Position numbers and translations under genes: made by a program. From the NCBI RefSeq assembly GCF_002201475.1, contig NZ_CP021422.1:1984001-2048000 (forward strand): DNA of 64,000 nt. Direction: 5' to 3'. The notes beneath the pieces are model-generated. The model made no database searches. It had not been told where the DNA came from and worked only from the letters and a program-made list of their open reading frames with translations. Source of the stretch: Acutalibacter muris. GTDB lineage: Bacteria; Bacillota; Clostridia; Oscillospirales; Acutalibacteraceae. Positions 1 to 7,386 of this stretch are shown in pieces. The number at the start of each line of letters is the position of its first letter. The first letter of the stretch is position 1.

Positions 1-107
1 TTATATGTTTTATGCGTCAGAATATGATAAAGGGTATAACCAAGCAATGCGATCTCTGCCACAGCCAGCGGAATTAGTAATGGCAGCATTCCCTTGATAT
101 CAGGCAT
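1..107 (-). CDS. PLDc_N-domain small membrane protein (partial)
   Basis: Only the first 35 codons lie in the window; the gene runs off the left edge. The ATG overlaps the stop of the upstream regulator gene (ATGCCTGA), so the two are translationally coupled. The visible part starts with a short polar stretch, then one hydrophobic helix (MLPLLIPLAVAEIALLGYTLY), as in the first membrane segment of PLDc_N (cardiolipin synthase N-terminal type) proteins. These often sit beside XRE regulators and ABC transporter genes in Clostridia. The family is inferred from half a protein; any small membrane protein would fit. Confidence 0.5.
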   Translation of the reverse strand, partial: MPDIKGMLPLLIPLAVAEIALLGYTLYHILTHKTY

Positions 108-1230
108 TCTCCCCACCTCCTTCCGTTAATCTGTAGACGAGCTTTTGAAATTTCTCTTTTTCTTTCAAGCTGTCAAATGCAGGATAGACCAGGGCTTCCC
201 GCAGACTCTGACGGATAAAGCTTTTGTCCCGGGGCGCCATGCTTCCCAGAGGCAGACGGTCAATCCAGGCCTCCAGTTGATTGAAGTAACCGTCCCCATG
301 TAACCCGGATTGCTCTGGTTGGAAAAGTTTATCGATACATTTTTCAAAGCGGCGGAGAGCCGCTAACGCTTCCTCTTCTCTCCCATTTACCGCATAAACG
401 ATTGCAGACTGGAATTGGAACTGGGCAGCGACATTCGGGTGGAGCGTATCCAAATGATACAGGTCCATGACTCCTTTTATACGCCGGATGGTTTCCTCAC
501 AATGTTCTATATTTCTTTCATCCAGGGAAAGATCCAGTATTGCGTCGCCTATCAAATTCAGCAAATCCAGATATTGCTTCGCCTGTGCATAGCTCCTTGC
601 CTTTTCCGCATCTCCGGATAGCTGATACGCCTGCACCAGCAAGGTTCCGTTTTGACCGGAAAGGCGGCTGGGATCTGCAGACGGTTCCAGCTCCTCAATC
701 GCCTCCGCCGCTTTTCCAAGCTGAAGATATAATCCTGCTCTCAGAACTACAGCGTCGCTGCAGACGCCCACATCACTGCAATTCTCCACAATGCGGTCAC
801 ACCATCCCACTGCTTCCTGCAGGAGCGCTCTGCGTTCCTCCTCTGTCCCCGCAAGCATATAGTGATTCCAGTATAGGACGCTGAGCTGGAGCAGAAACGG
901 ATAGCAGGCATAATATTTATGAGCCAGCACCCTGGTCTTCTCCAATACGTCCGCAAAAGGAAGGGTTGCGAAATCTCTTGACAAGTCTGCGTATTGGTGA
1001 CGAATCTGCTCACTGGAAAGTTGAGCTTCATATCCGATCAGTTCGTCTACTGTTACATCAAAAAAGGTTGCCAGCTGTGGCAAAAGCAATAGGTCCGGCG
1101 TATTGATTCCTTTCTCCCACTTGGATACCGACGCCTTGGTTACACCCATAAAGTCGGCCAGTTCCTCTTGGGTAAGCCTCTTTTCATGCCGAAACCGAAT
1201 GATATTTTCTGGTAAATTCAGTCTGTTCAT
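100..1230 (-). CDS. XRE-family transcriptional regulator with C-terminal TPR-like region
   Basis: A 376-residue protein. Residues about 8-63 form a Cro/C1-type helix-turn-helix (RHEKRLTQEELADFMG, then VTKASVSKWEKG). The remaining ~300 residues are helical and rich in Ala, Leu and Glu, with TPR-like pairs (for example LYLQLGKAAEAIEELEP), as in regulators that sense a peptide or protein partner. Its promoter (1268-1297) is bracketed by inverted sequence copies that could be its own operators. It overlaps the following membrane gene by 8 bases, so it probably controls that gene and whatever lies beyond the edge. Ligand and targets are unknown. Confidence 0.85.
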   Translation of the reverse strand: MNRLNLPENIIRFRHEKRLTQEELADFMGVTKASVSKWEKGINTPDLLLLPQLATFFDVTVDELIGYEAQLSSEQIRHQYADLSRDFATLPFADVLEKTRVLAHKYYACYPFLLQLSVLYWNHYMLAGTEEERRALLQEAVGWCDRIVENCSDVGVCSDAVVLRAGLYLQLGKAAEAIEELEPSADPSRLSGQNGTLLVQAYQLSGDAEKARSYAQAKQYLDLLNLIGDAILDLSLDERNIEHCEETIRRIKGVMDLYHLDTLHPNVAAQFQFQSAIVYAVNGREEEALAALRRFEKCIDKLFQPEQSGLHGDGYFNQLEAWIDRLPLGSMAPRDKSFIRQSLREALVYPAFDSLKEKEKFQKLVYRLTEGGGENA

Positions 1231-1242
1231 TGATTTTCTCCT

Positions 1243-1322
1243 ATATCTCTCAAAGTACGTCTACATTATTATAGCAGGAAAGGACGGGGCAATTCAATCG
1301 ACTATCTCGATACTTTGAGATA
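1243..1322 (-). promoter_or_regulatory. Promoter of the XRE gene flanked by inverted operator-like copies
   Basis: On the minus strand, TTGAAT (1292-1297) and TATAAT (1268-1273) are 18 bp apart. A sequence ATATCTCAAAGTA lies upstream (1310-1322) and an inverted, slightly longer copy (ATATCTCTCAAAGTA, top strand 1243-1257) lies between the -10 box and the start codon. The arrangement suits autoregulation by the HTH protein; that role is inferred. Confidence 0.6.
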
Positions 1323-1412
1323 TGAAATCGACTGTTAGGAAACTTTTTTGCTCTAGCACGCTGTAAACCGCAGGGTTTACCACTTTTGCAAGTAAAAATT
1401 ATTCGTATCCCC

Positions 1413-1478
1413 TTGCATAAACCCCTCGAAATGGATATACTATAAGTAAGAAAACAAGAACTTCCTACTTTCTTACTT
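1413..1478 (+). promoter_or_regulatory. Promoter and 10-bp palindromic operator of the antitoxin gene
   Basis: TTGCAT (1413-1418) and TATACT (1436-1441) are separated by 17 bp. Just downstream lies a perfect inverted repeat, AAGTAAGAAA (1444-1453) and TTTCTTACTT (1469-1478), between the -10 box and the ribosome binding site. Antitoxins of this fold normally repress their own promoter, so this is the likely operator. A short hairpin (GTAAACC/GGTTTAC, 1363-1380) lies further upstream. Confidence 0.7.
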
Positions 1479-1498
1479 TATATAAAGGAGATGATACT

Positions 1499-1759
1499 AT
1501 GCTGGCCGAATTACGTCAAAAAGCCCAAGTCACGATCCCAAGAGAAATTATTGTCAAACTTGGTCTGTCAGAGGGCGATAAGCTGGACATTTTCGAAAAA
1601 GACGGTACCATCTGCATTATGCCGGTGGTTGTCTATCCCAAAAAATACTTGAGTGAGCTTAAGGACGAAATCAGTGATGTCAAAGCAAAGCTCGCATCCG
1701 GGGAACAGCCTGTCTTTGACAGCGTGGACGCTCTGTTTGACAAATTGGAGGCGGAGTGA
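1499..1759 (+). CDS. AbrB/MazE-type antitoxin
   Basis: An 86-residue protein. Residues 3-40 match the swapped-hairpin AbrB/MazE/SpoVT DNA-binding fold (QKAQVTIPREI, LGLSEGDKLDI), and the acidic, helical C-terminus (residues 50-86) is the part that normally wraps around a toxin. AAAGGAG lies 7 bases before the ATG. Its stop codon overlaps the start of a RelE/ParE-like toxin gene, but that gene is reduced to its first 20 codons, so this is now an orphan antitoxin. It could survive as a repressor or as protection against a related toxin elsewhere. Confidence 0.85.
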   Translation: MLAELRQKAQVTIPREIIVKLGLSEGDKLDIFEKDGTICIMPVVVYPKKYLSELKDEISDVKAKLASGEQPVFDSVDALFDKLEAE

Positions 1760-1818
1760 TGGCGTATGAACTTACCTTCACTCCCCGCTTTCAAAAGCAT
1801 TTTAAATGTCTGACAAAG
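1759..1818 (+). pseudogene. Truncated RelE/ParE-like toxin
   Basis: The reading frame begins at an ATG that overlaps the antitoxin stop (TGATG), and its first 20 codons read like the N-terminus of a RelE/YafQ-family mRNA interferase (MAYELTFTPRFQKHF). Homology stops exactly where the terminator hairpin of the convergent thiamine operon begins at 1818. The remaining ~70 residues of a normal toxin, including the catalytic C-terminus, are absent. The frame continues as unrelated translation to 2016. Confidence 0.75.
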
Positions 1819-1852
1819 ATAGGGCGGTGCGTCATAGACGCACCGCCCTATC
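1818..1852 (-). terminator. Terminator hairpin of the thiamine operon
   Basis: A perfect 16-bp stem (1818-1833 with 1837-1852) and a 3-nt loop, rich in G and C, lie 45 bases beyond the tenA stop. The following T tract on the minus strand is short (TTTGT). It also ends the truncated toxin frame on the other strand. Confidence 0.8.
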
Positions 1853-1897
1853 TCTGCCCCGCGATAATCACACACCGTTTTATTCCTTGGCTCTCCC

Positions 1898-2560
1898 CTA
1901 CTTGCTCATGTTCCAGGCCATTTCCCAGAAGGCCAGCTCATAGCGGGAGCAGGCCACAAAGATATCTGTCAGGTGTTGGAGCTGGTCTTCCGTATAGTTG
2001 CAGGTCAGGAAGTTGAGTGTATCAAGCAATACAACATTCCCATCGCAAAAGTCAGATCCGGCATAGCCCTTGACCCAATTTCCATAAAAGGGATGCTCTG
2101 CCGCTCTGGGATTGTTTTTGAGGATGGTCTTGGCAATCACCTCATAGCTGTAGGCGCAGGACAGGATGGCCGCCAGGATCTCCGCCTCCCCCTCCTCATA
2201 GGCCACCCGGAGCATATAGGAGGTGTAGGATAGATTATCCAAGGCCCGGGGCGTTGCGCTCAATTCTTCCTGTGATACGGTGAAAGCCCCCATATACCCC
2301 CGGTGGATGTTCATCTCCCCTTCTGTCAGAAAATTTACCTGCCTAGAGAAAAGCCGCATGGTGTCCAGGCTCTTTGCCTTGGCGATCCCAATAGCGAACA
2401 CCTTGGCGTACTCCTCCAGATAGAGGTAATCCTGGAGGATGTAATATTTGAATTTATCCCGGGCCAACGTACCGTCCTGGATCCCCATCACAAAGGGATG
2501 TGCATTGTAAGCCGCCCAAATATCCGCCGTTGCGGACAAAAGCCGCTCTGTTGTCTTCAT
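1898..2560 (-). CDS. tenA: Thiaminase II / aminopyrimidine aminohydrolase TenA
   Basis: A 220-residue cytosolic protein of the TenA/heme-oxygenase-like all-helical fold. It hydrolyses aminopyrimidine breakdown products of thiamine so that the pyrimidine can be salvaged. The family's catalytic residues are visible: Asp44 (LQDYLYLEEY), Cys135 (SCAYSYE) and Glu208 in the C-terminal RYELAFWEMAW motif, with spacing as in Bacillus TenA. The start overlaps the thiD stop by one base (TAATG). It is the last gene of the TPP-riboswitch operon, just before a strong terminator. This is classical salvage together with ThiD, ThiM and ThiE. Confidence 0.95.
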   Translation of the reverse strand: MKTTERLLSATADIWAAYNAHPFVMGIQDGTLARDKFKYYILQDYLYLEEYAKVFAIGIAKAKSLDTMRLFSRQVNFLTEGEMNIHRGYMGAFTVSQEELSATPRALDNLSYTSYMLRVAYEEGEAEILAAILSCAYSYEVIAKTILKNNPRAAEHPFYGNWVKGYAGSDFCDGNVVLLDTLNFLTCNYTEDQLQHLTDIFVACSRYELAFWEMAWNMSK

Positions 2561-3366
2561 TACTCTGCCTCCTTTGCGTATTCGCCGGTCAGATTGAAAT
2601 TGTGCTGCATGGGGCCCCGGCCCTTCCCCAAATCCAGCATGGCCCCCAGCGCGCCGGAGAGGTACTTTTTCGACCGCCGGATGGATGTAGGCAGGTCAAA
2701 GCCTTTGGCCAGATTGGCCGCGATGGCGCTGGATAGAGTGCAGCCGGTTCCGTGGGTGTTTGGGTTATTGATGTGCGTTCCGTAGAACCATGTCCCAACG
2801 CCGCCCGCATAGAGATAATCGTTGGCGTCATTGATGTTGTGCCCGCCTTTGAGCAGAACCGCGCAGCCATAAGCTTCACTGATCCGTTTGGCGGCAGCTT
2901 CAATATCCTCCTGCCTGTGGATATCCATACCCGCCAGAATCTCCGCCTCTGGTATGTTGGGTGTGACCACGACCGCCAATGGGAGCAGACAGGTTTTCAT
3001 TGTGTCTACTGCCTCCTCTGAAATCAGCCGGTAGCCGCTGGTGGCCACCATCACCGGGTCCACTACAACGTTCCTTGCTTGATAAAAGCGCAGCCGCTCT
3101 GCAATTTTCTCAATCAGTCCACAGGAGGCTACCATGCCGATCTTCACCGCGTCGGGCGGAATGTCCTCGAATACCACGTCGATTTGCTGCCCGAGAAAAT
3201 CTGGCGTCATCTCTACGATTTCTCTTACACCGGTGGTGTTCTGGGCCACCAGCGCCGTAATGGCGCTCATGGCGAAAACTCCGTTCATGGTCATCGTTTT
3301 CAGATCAGCCTGAATCCCGGCGCCTCCGCTGGGATCTGTCCCAGCGATTGATAATGCTGTTCTCAT
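2560..3366 (-). CDS. thiD: Hydroxymethylpyrimidine/phosphomethylpyrimidine kinase ThiD
   Basis: A 268-residue ribokinase-like enzyme that phosphorylates HMP and then HMP-phosphate to the pyrophosphate used by ThiE. The N-terminal substrate motif (SIAGTDPSGGAGIQADLKT) and the C-terminal anion-hole and catalytic motif (HGTGCTLSSAIAANL) are both present, and the length is normal. It lies 78 bp after the HAD gene and overlaps tenA, all on the minus strand. With thiM and thiE it completes the salvage route from HMP and thiazole to thiamine phosphate. thiC and thiG are not in the window, so only salvage is shown here. Confidence 0.96.
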   Translation of the reverse strand: MRTALSIAGTDPSGGAGIQADLKTMTMNGVFAMSAITALVAQNTTGVREIVEMTPDFLGQQIDVVFEDIPPDAVKIGMVASCGLIEKIAERLRFYQARNVVVDPVMVATSGYRLISEEAVDTMKTCLLPLAVVVTPNIPEAEILAGMDIHRQEDIEAAAKRISEAYGCAVLLKGGHNINDANDYLYAGGVGTWFYGTHINNPNTHGTGCTLSSAIAANLAKGFDLPTSIRRSKKYLSGALGAMLDLGKGRGPMQHNFNLTGEYAKEAE

Positions 3367-3444
3367 AACTGTGTCTCCTTTGCATTATTTTTATAGAGCG
3401 GCAAAAGGTGGTGCCCCCAATTTACCGCTTGGAACTTCCAGCCG

Positions 3445-4104
3445 CTAAGCCGGAAAGCAGCTCCCGAGTTTGTCTAACTGTGTCAAATCTTCCAGGTATA
3501 GGTCAGCCAGCGCACGGATTTCCTCTGAATTCTTTTCATGACGGTCATAGACCGCAGCCACCGGAAATCCGGCCGCTTTTGCCGTTTTAACAGCGTAGAG
3601 TGCGTCGTCAAACACAATGGTCTTTGCCTTCTCCGTTCCCAGAAAGCTAAGGGCTGCCTCAAAGATATCCGGTTCGTCCTTGCCGCTGCCCACCTCGTTG
3701 CAGGTAAAGATCTCCCCAAAACAGGAGAGTACCCCGCACCGCTCCAAGGCAGCCTCTGCCAGATACCGATCTGTGGCGGTGGCAATACATAGCTTGACGC
3801 CGCTCTCTCGAAGCCGCGCTAATAGCTCCGCTGCACCTGGTTTCAGCAGAACCTCAAAACGATAGTACCGTTCCAGCATGGCGTTGACCCCATCCATGAT
3901 CTGCTCAATGCCCAGCGTCACGCCATACTCAGTCTGGTAGTAGCGGGCCGCCTGGCGCAGACTCATATTCTTGAATACCTCGTTGAGGTTCTCCTTCGGC
4001 TCATATCCAATGGAGCGCAGATAGGTCTCGCCGATGGTGTCCCAAGTGGACATGGAATCCAGCAGCGTACCATCTACATCGAAAATAGCGCCGCAGATCC
4101 TCAT
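3445..4104 (-). CDS. HAD-superfamily phosphatase in the thiamine operon
   Basis: A 219-residue HAD-IA hydrolase. Motif I is DVDGT (Asp9, Asp11), followed by a helical cap domain (~15-90), motif II in IATAT, the conserved Lys in GSGKDEP, and motif IV IVFDDALYAV. It is buried in the thi operon and overlaps the thiE stop by 4 bases (ATGA). ThiE makes thiamine monophosphate. Bacteria without a ThiL kinase route dephosphorylate it and then use a pyrophosphokinase, so a thiamine-phosphate phosphatase role is a reasonable inference. Sequence alone cannot separate this from general phosphosugar phosphatases. Confidence 0.85.
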   Translation of the reverse strand: MRICGAIFDVDGTLLDSMSTWDTIGETYLRSIGYEPKENLNEVFKNMSLRQAARYYQTEYGVTLGIEQIMDGVNAMLERYYRFEVLLKPGAAELLARLRESGVKLCIATATDRYLAEAALERCGVLSCFGEIFTCNEVGSGKDEPDIFEAALSFLGTEKAKTIVFDDALYAVKTAKAAGFPVAAVYDRHEKNSEEIRALADLYLEDLTQLDKLGSCFPA

Positions 4105-4742
4105 GCCTTCACCATCCTCTCCGAAAGCGCCCGCAGTTCCCGGCAGGCCCCCTCAATATCCTCCGCCGAGAAGATGGCGGATACCAGGGCCACTCCATCC
4201 ACCCCGCTGCCGGCCAGCTTTAGGAGGTTGTCCCGGTTGATGCCACCGATGGCCACGATAGGCACATCCACCGCGTTGCAGATAGTTTGCAGGGTTTCGC
4301 TGGACATCTGTTCCACGTCCGTCTTTGTGCTGGTGGGGAACACCGCTCCCAGTCCCAGATAATCCGCGCCGTCCTGAACAGCCTGACGGGCCTCTTCTAC
4401 GGTATGGACAGAGACGCCCAAAATCATGCCGTCCCCAACCCGGCGGCGGACCTCTCCTGCCGCCATGTCCTCCTGGCCCACATGGATACCGTCCGCTCCA
4501 CAGGCGATGGCAATCTCCACGTTATCATTTATAATGAAAGGTACGTTATATCGTCGGCACAAGGCACAGATATCCTTGGCCTCCTGTAGAAAAGCCGCCT
4601 CGTCCAGTTCCTTCTCCCGCAGCTGCACACAGGTCACGCCGCCTTTTAATGCCGCCTCCACTTGCTCATAGAGAGTATGCTTGCCAACCCAGGCCCGGTC
4701 GGTGACAGCGTAGAGCTGCATATGCCGCTTATCGCACTTCAT
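4101..4742 (-). CDS. thiE: Thiamine-phosphate synthase ThiE
   Basis: A 213-residue TIM-barrel enzyme joining HMP-PP and hydroxyethylthiazole phosphate. Diagnostic motifs are VQLREKELD (diphosphate/Mg binding), IINDNVEIA, DGIHVGQED, the TxTK loop (PTSTKTD) and the C-terminal phosphate site GVDGVALVSAIF. The start at 4742 is supported by AAAGGA 8 bases upstream, inside the end of thiM, which it overlaps by 14 bases. A later Met exists at residue 8 but has no better ribosome binding site. Confidence 0.96.
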   Translation of the reverse strand: MKCDKRHMQLYAVTDRAWVGKHTLYEQVEAALKGGVTCVQLREKELDEAAFLQEAKDICALCRRYNVPFIINDNVEIAIACGADGIHVGQEDMAAGEVRRRVGDGMILGVSVHTVEEARQAVQDGADYLGLGAVFPTSTKTDVEQMSSETLQTICNAVDVPIVAIGGINRDNLLKLAGSGVDGVALVSAIFSAEDIEGACRELRALSERMVKA

Positions 4743-5550
4743 ATTTGGTTCCTTTCTCCAGCTCCGCCGGGGTCAAGCGGTACATGGCGTCGATAATATA
4801 GTTTCGGTAAGAGGCATTGCCATCCTGCTCCGTCATGCGCTTGTAGGCAATCTCTCCGCACAGGCCCATGGCACACACGGCGGCAGCGGCAGCCTCCAGA
4901 GGCTGATTCGGGTTGGCGGTGACAAAGGCCGTCGTCAGGACAGAGAGCTGGCAGCCGGTTCCGGTAATGGAAGACATCTCCGGACGGCCGTTGCGGATAC
5001 AGAAAGCCCGCTCCCCCTCCGCTACGATATCGATTGCCCCGGTGACGGCGATGATTGCCCCGGTACGCCGGGCCAGCTCCTTGACAAAGGATACTGCCCC
5101 ATCCAAATTCTCATCCGTGACCCTATCCGCCACGTCGGCGTCTACACCCTTGGTGGTGCCGCTTCCGGAAGCAAGGGTCTTGATCTCCGAGATATTGCCC
5201 CGGATTGCCGTGAACCTTACATCCTTCAGTAGCCGGAGGGCCGTGTCCGTCCGCAGTTTGGAGGCTCCGGCCCCCACCGGATCCAGTACCACGGAGTGGC
5301 CCAGCTCGTTGGCACGCTTCCCGGCGGCAAGCATGGACGGGAGGGTTCGCTGGTTCAGCGTGCCGATATTGATGGTCAATCCACCGCAGATGGCGGTAAT
5401 CTCCACGGCGTCATCCGGCTCGTCCGCCATGATAGGCGAGCCGCCGCAGGCCAGCAGCATATTGGCACAGTCGTTGACCGTAACATAGTTGGTGATACAG
5501 TGGACCAGTGGGGATTTTCGCCGGACATTTTCAAAAATCTGTTCAAACAT
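4729..5550 (-). CDS. thiM: Hydroxyethylthiazole kinase ThiM
   Basis: A 273-residue ribokinase-like kinase that phosphorylates 4-methyl-5-(2-hydroxyethyl)thiazole for ThiE. Motifs are HCITNYVTVNDCANMLLA at the N-terminus, GNISEIKTL, and the catalytic GTGCQLS near residue 195. It is the first gene of the operon, with GAAGGAG ahead of the ATG. Transcription must first pass the TPP aptamer and its terminator about 240-370 bases upstream. Confidence 0.96.
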   Translation of the reverse strand: MFEQIFENVRRKSPLVHCITNYVTVNDCANMLLACGGSPIMADEPDDAVEITAICGGLTINIGTLNQRTLPSMLAAGKRANELGHSVVLDPVGAGASKLRTDTALRLLKDVRFTAIRGNISEIKTLASGSGTTKGVDADVADRVTDENLDGAVSFVKELARRTGAIIAVTGAIDIVAEGERAFCIRNGRPEMSSITGTGCQLSVLTTAFVTANPNQPLEAAAAAVCAMGLCGEIAYKRMTEQDGNASYRNYIIDAMYRLTPAELEKGTKYEVR

Positions 5551-5787
5551 AGTAAAAACACTCCTTCGTAATGAGAGAAAACGGCCCTGTACAGCGGCGC
5601 TTTTCCCTAATGATGGCAGGCCGGTAGAATCCGCCTGGTTGGAAAGATTCGGTCGAGGCTCATTGGCCCCCTCTCACGCCGGAACACGGCTTCCCATCGC
5701 TATTGTACAAGGCTCAGGGCGCTCCCCCCGGCCCGCCGCGGGCGTACCGCGGTTGCTCGTCTCACATCCTTTCCTTCAAAGTGCAAT
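5551..5787 (-). other. Unexplained GC-rich leader between the TPP terminator and thiM
   Basis: About 237 transcribed bases separate the riboswitch terminator from the thiM ribosome binding site. No credible reading frame is seen on either strand. The segment is GC-rich, with several local self-complementary stretches, and contains two similar TGTACA/TTGTACAA words (around 5588 and 5704). I could not match it to a known leader element. It may be a relic of an inserted element or an extra RNA structure. Confidence 0.35.
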
Positions 5788-5821
5788 AAAAAACAGGAGG
5801 CATCTGCATAGGATGCCCCCT
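5788..5821 (-). terminator. Intrinsic terminator of the TPP riboswitch
   Basis: On the minus strand the stem AGGGGGCATC/GATGCCTCCT (top-strand arms 5795-5804 and 5812-5821) with a 7-nt loop is followed by GTTTTTTATT. It lies 20 bases after the aptamer, where transcriptional riboswitches place their expression platform. Confidence 0.85.
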
Positions 5822-5841
5822 GAAAAAGTTCCAATCTTCAC

Positions 5842-5923
5842 GACTTCCTCCGGCGGCATTATCCGCATCAGGTTCAAGGGTCGAAGGTCTACCTTCCTCT
5901 CAGCCTGTCACACAAGCTCCCCT
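5842..5923 (-). ncRNA. TPP riboswitch aptamer (THI element)
   Basis: Reading the minus strand, the conserved blocks appear in order: GGGGAGC, GCTGAGAGG, GACCCTTGAACCTGAT, then GGATAATGCC and GGAAGT. This is the canonical THI box. Together with the downstream terminator it should shut off thiM-thiE-HAD-thiD-tenA when thiamine pyrophosphate is abundant. Confidence 0.95.
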
Positions 5924-5941
5924 GTTTATTCTGTTAAAGCT

Positions 5942-5970
5942 ATTATAGCATTCCATTTTTTGTTTTTCAA
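5942..5970 (-). promoter_or_regulatory. Promoter of the thiamine operon
   Basis: On the minus strand TTGAAA (5965-5970) and TATAAT (5942-5947) are 17 bp apart, about 20 bases before the riboswitch aptamer begins. Confidence 0.8.
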
Positions 5971-6002
5971 GTGGCTTCCGCAGGAAAACTCGATTGGTAT
6001 CC

Positions 6003-6150
6003 GTTCTCTTTTAAAACCTTCTACCAAAGCGCTTGCAAAACCCTTCAGGCGCTTTTCGCTTCGTGGCTTCCAGTTCTCTGGTCTTGATTGTCATTGCAGG
6101 AGCCTTTTTCGCCCTGCTTTTCTAAACATTCCAGCTCCTCTTCTGCACAC
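6003..6150 (-). pseudogene. Decayed copy of the small gene at 7966-8301
   Basis: Minus-strand translation gives MTIKTRELEATKRKAPEGF from 6094, clearly related to MTIKASELEAMKQKERQKA of the intact protein, and the DNA upstream also matches (GAAAAGCAGGG). A frameshift leads to a stop at 6122-6124. Downstream homology fades near the thi promoter. The intact and broken copies flank the transporter cluster, in the same orientation. Confidence 0.6.
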
Positions 6151-6271
6151 TGCTTTTATGCAGCTCAAATCAGCCTAAGGAGTCCCTCCATCTCCTCTGA
6201 TTCAATATGGAAAAATAGATTTGTCTGTTTTAAATCTTCTATAAACTCACACATCACAATAACCTCGTTTT

Positions 6272-6315
6272 TTGTTGCGCGTGCAACAAGGGAATGGTCT
6301 AAATTGTACTATAAT
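6272..6315 (+). promoter_or_regulatory. Crp/Fnr-like palindrome and promoter of the transporter operon
   Basis: A perfect inverted repeat TTGTTGC-GCGT-GCAACAA (6272-6289) precedes TATAAT (6310-6315). No good -35 box is present. With a start near 6322 the palindrome centres at -41.5, the place of a class II Crp/Fnr activator site. The regulator gene is not in the window. Confidence 0.6.
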
Positions 6316-6352
6316 AAAATACGAAAAGCAAGAGAAAGGATATTTCAAAATT

Positions 6353-6901
6353 ATGATTAAAGAAAGAACGCTTTGGATTACCCGCACAGCAGTTTTTATC
6401 GCCTTACTTGTCGTATTGCAGGCGGCTACCGGAGCATTAGGGAGCACCATTATTACGGGATCTGTCGTGAATATGCTGCTGATTGTTTCCGTTATGACCT
6501 GCGACATGATGTCAGGACTTTGCGTCGCTGTCATTTCGCCTATTATGGCGAAGCTGATTGGAATAGGCCCGCTTTGGAGCCTGATCCCCTTTATTGTAGC
6601 CGGAAACATCACCCTCGTGCTGATTTGGCACTTCATCGGCAACAGGCGTTGGGGACATAAATATACCGCGCCAATAATTGCTTTGACAGCTGCGGCAACC
6701 GCCAAGTTCTTGGTCCTATACCTTGGAATCGCGCAAATAACCGTACCGTTCCTTTTAAGATTACCGGCTCCGCAGGCGGCGGTGATTTCGAGTATGTTCT
6801 CTATACCGCAGCTGCTAACAGCTCTTTTGGGCGGCGGTGCTGCGCTGTTGGTTCTTTCGCCGTTAAAAAAAGCGATCCGGGGAGGGCGTGAGCAGAGTTG
6901 A
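6353..6901 (+). CDS. ECF-type transporter S component
   Basis: A 182-residue protein starting at the ATG after AAAGGA, with about five or six hydrophobic helices (for example TAVFIALLVVLQAATG, NMLLIVSVMTCDMMSG, PLWSLIPFIVAGNITLVL, QLLTALLGGGAALLVL). The general layout is that of substrate-binding S components of energy-coupling-factor transporters. No EcfA/EcfT genes are adjacent, so a shared group II module would be needed. Its stop overlaps the start of the next gene (TTGA). Substrate is not evident; lying beside the thi operon hints at a vitamin but proves nothing. Confidence 0.7.
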   Translation: MIKERTLWITRTAVFIALLVVLQAATGALGSTIITGSVVNMLLIVSVMTCDMMSGLCVAVISPIMAKLIGIGPLWSLIPFIVAGNITLVLIWHFIGNRRWGHKYTAPIIALTAAATAKFLVLYLGIAQITVPFLLRLPAPQAAVISSMFSIPQLLTALLGGGAALLVLSPLKKAIRGGREQS

Positions 6902-7386
6902 ACACAGTATTTACCTATTCATTACTACGGTTTAGCAGCACTTTTACTTTTTTTCTCTTTTCTGAAAGACAAGAAAAAACGCTGTTATCCTTAAAAAAGG
7001 CGTGGAAGATGTTTACGGGCGTCCTGCCGCAATTTGTTGCTATCCTGCTTTTTGTTGGGTTTGCGCTTGCGGTGCTTTCGCCGGAGACAATCAGACGCTT
7101 AATAGGCGAAGAAACGGGTTTTATCGGCATGCTCTTGGCTTCGCTTGTTGGTGCGGTTTCGTTAGTACCCGTCATGATTGCTTTCCCCATTGTTGCGGAA
7201 CTTCTGGAAAACGGCGCGGGCATAATTCAAATGGCGGTATTTGTTTCTACTCTCACTACGGTTGGGTTGATTACAATCCCGATAGAGACAAAATATCTGG
7301 GTAAGAAGGTAGCCATTCTTCGGAATATGCTTTCATTTGCGTTTTCTTTTATCACAGCTTACCTAATGGGGGTGTTTCTCAAATGA
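6898..7386 (+). CDS. Half-size permease of the COG0701/DUF318 type (first half)
   Basis: A 162-residue membrane protein using a TTG start that overlaps the previous stop. After a variable N-terminus come KMFTGVLPQFVAILLFVGF, SLVPVMIAFPIVAELL and the end motif IPIETKYLGKKVAILRN. These resemble one half of the permeases annotated as COG0701. The following gene encodes a second, related half, so the active unit is probably a heterodimer. Family members have been linked to metal or metalloid export and redox-linked transport, but I see no residue that fixes a substrate. Confidence 0.7.
   Translation: MNTVFTYSLLRFSSTFTFFLFSERQEKTLLSLKKAWKMFTGVLPQFVAILLFVGFALAVLSPETIRRLIGEETGFIGMLLASLVGAVSLVPVMIAFPIVAELLENGAGIIQMAVFVSTLTTVGLITIPIETKYLGKKVAILRNMLSFAFSFITAYLMGVFLK

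Noticed and set aside
1759..2016. 86-codon toxin frame downstream of the antitoxin
   Set aside because: Only the first 20 codons resemble a toxin; the rest translates the thi terminator hairpin and the antisense strand of tenA.
5551..5787. Second riboswitch, or a group II intron fragment, in the thiM leader
   Set aside because: Some GC-rich words recall intron or cobalamin leaders, but no conserved core such as a domain V hairpin or B12 box could be identified.
5489..6178. 229-codon plus-strand frame across thiM start, riboswitch and promoter
   Set aside because: It is antisense to the well-supported TPP riboswitch and thiM, and matches no family.
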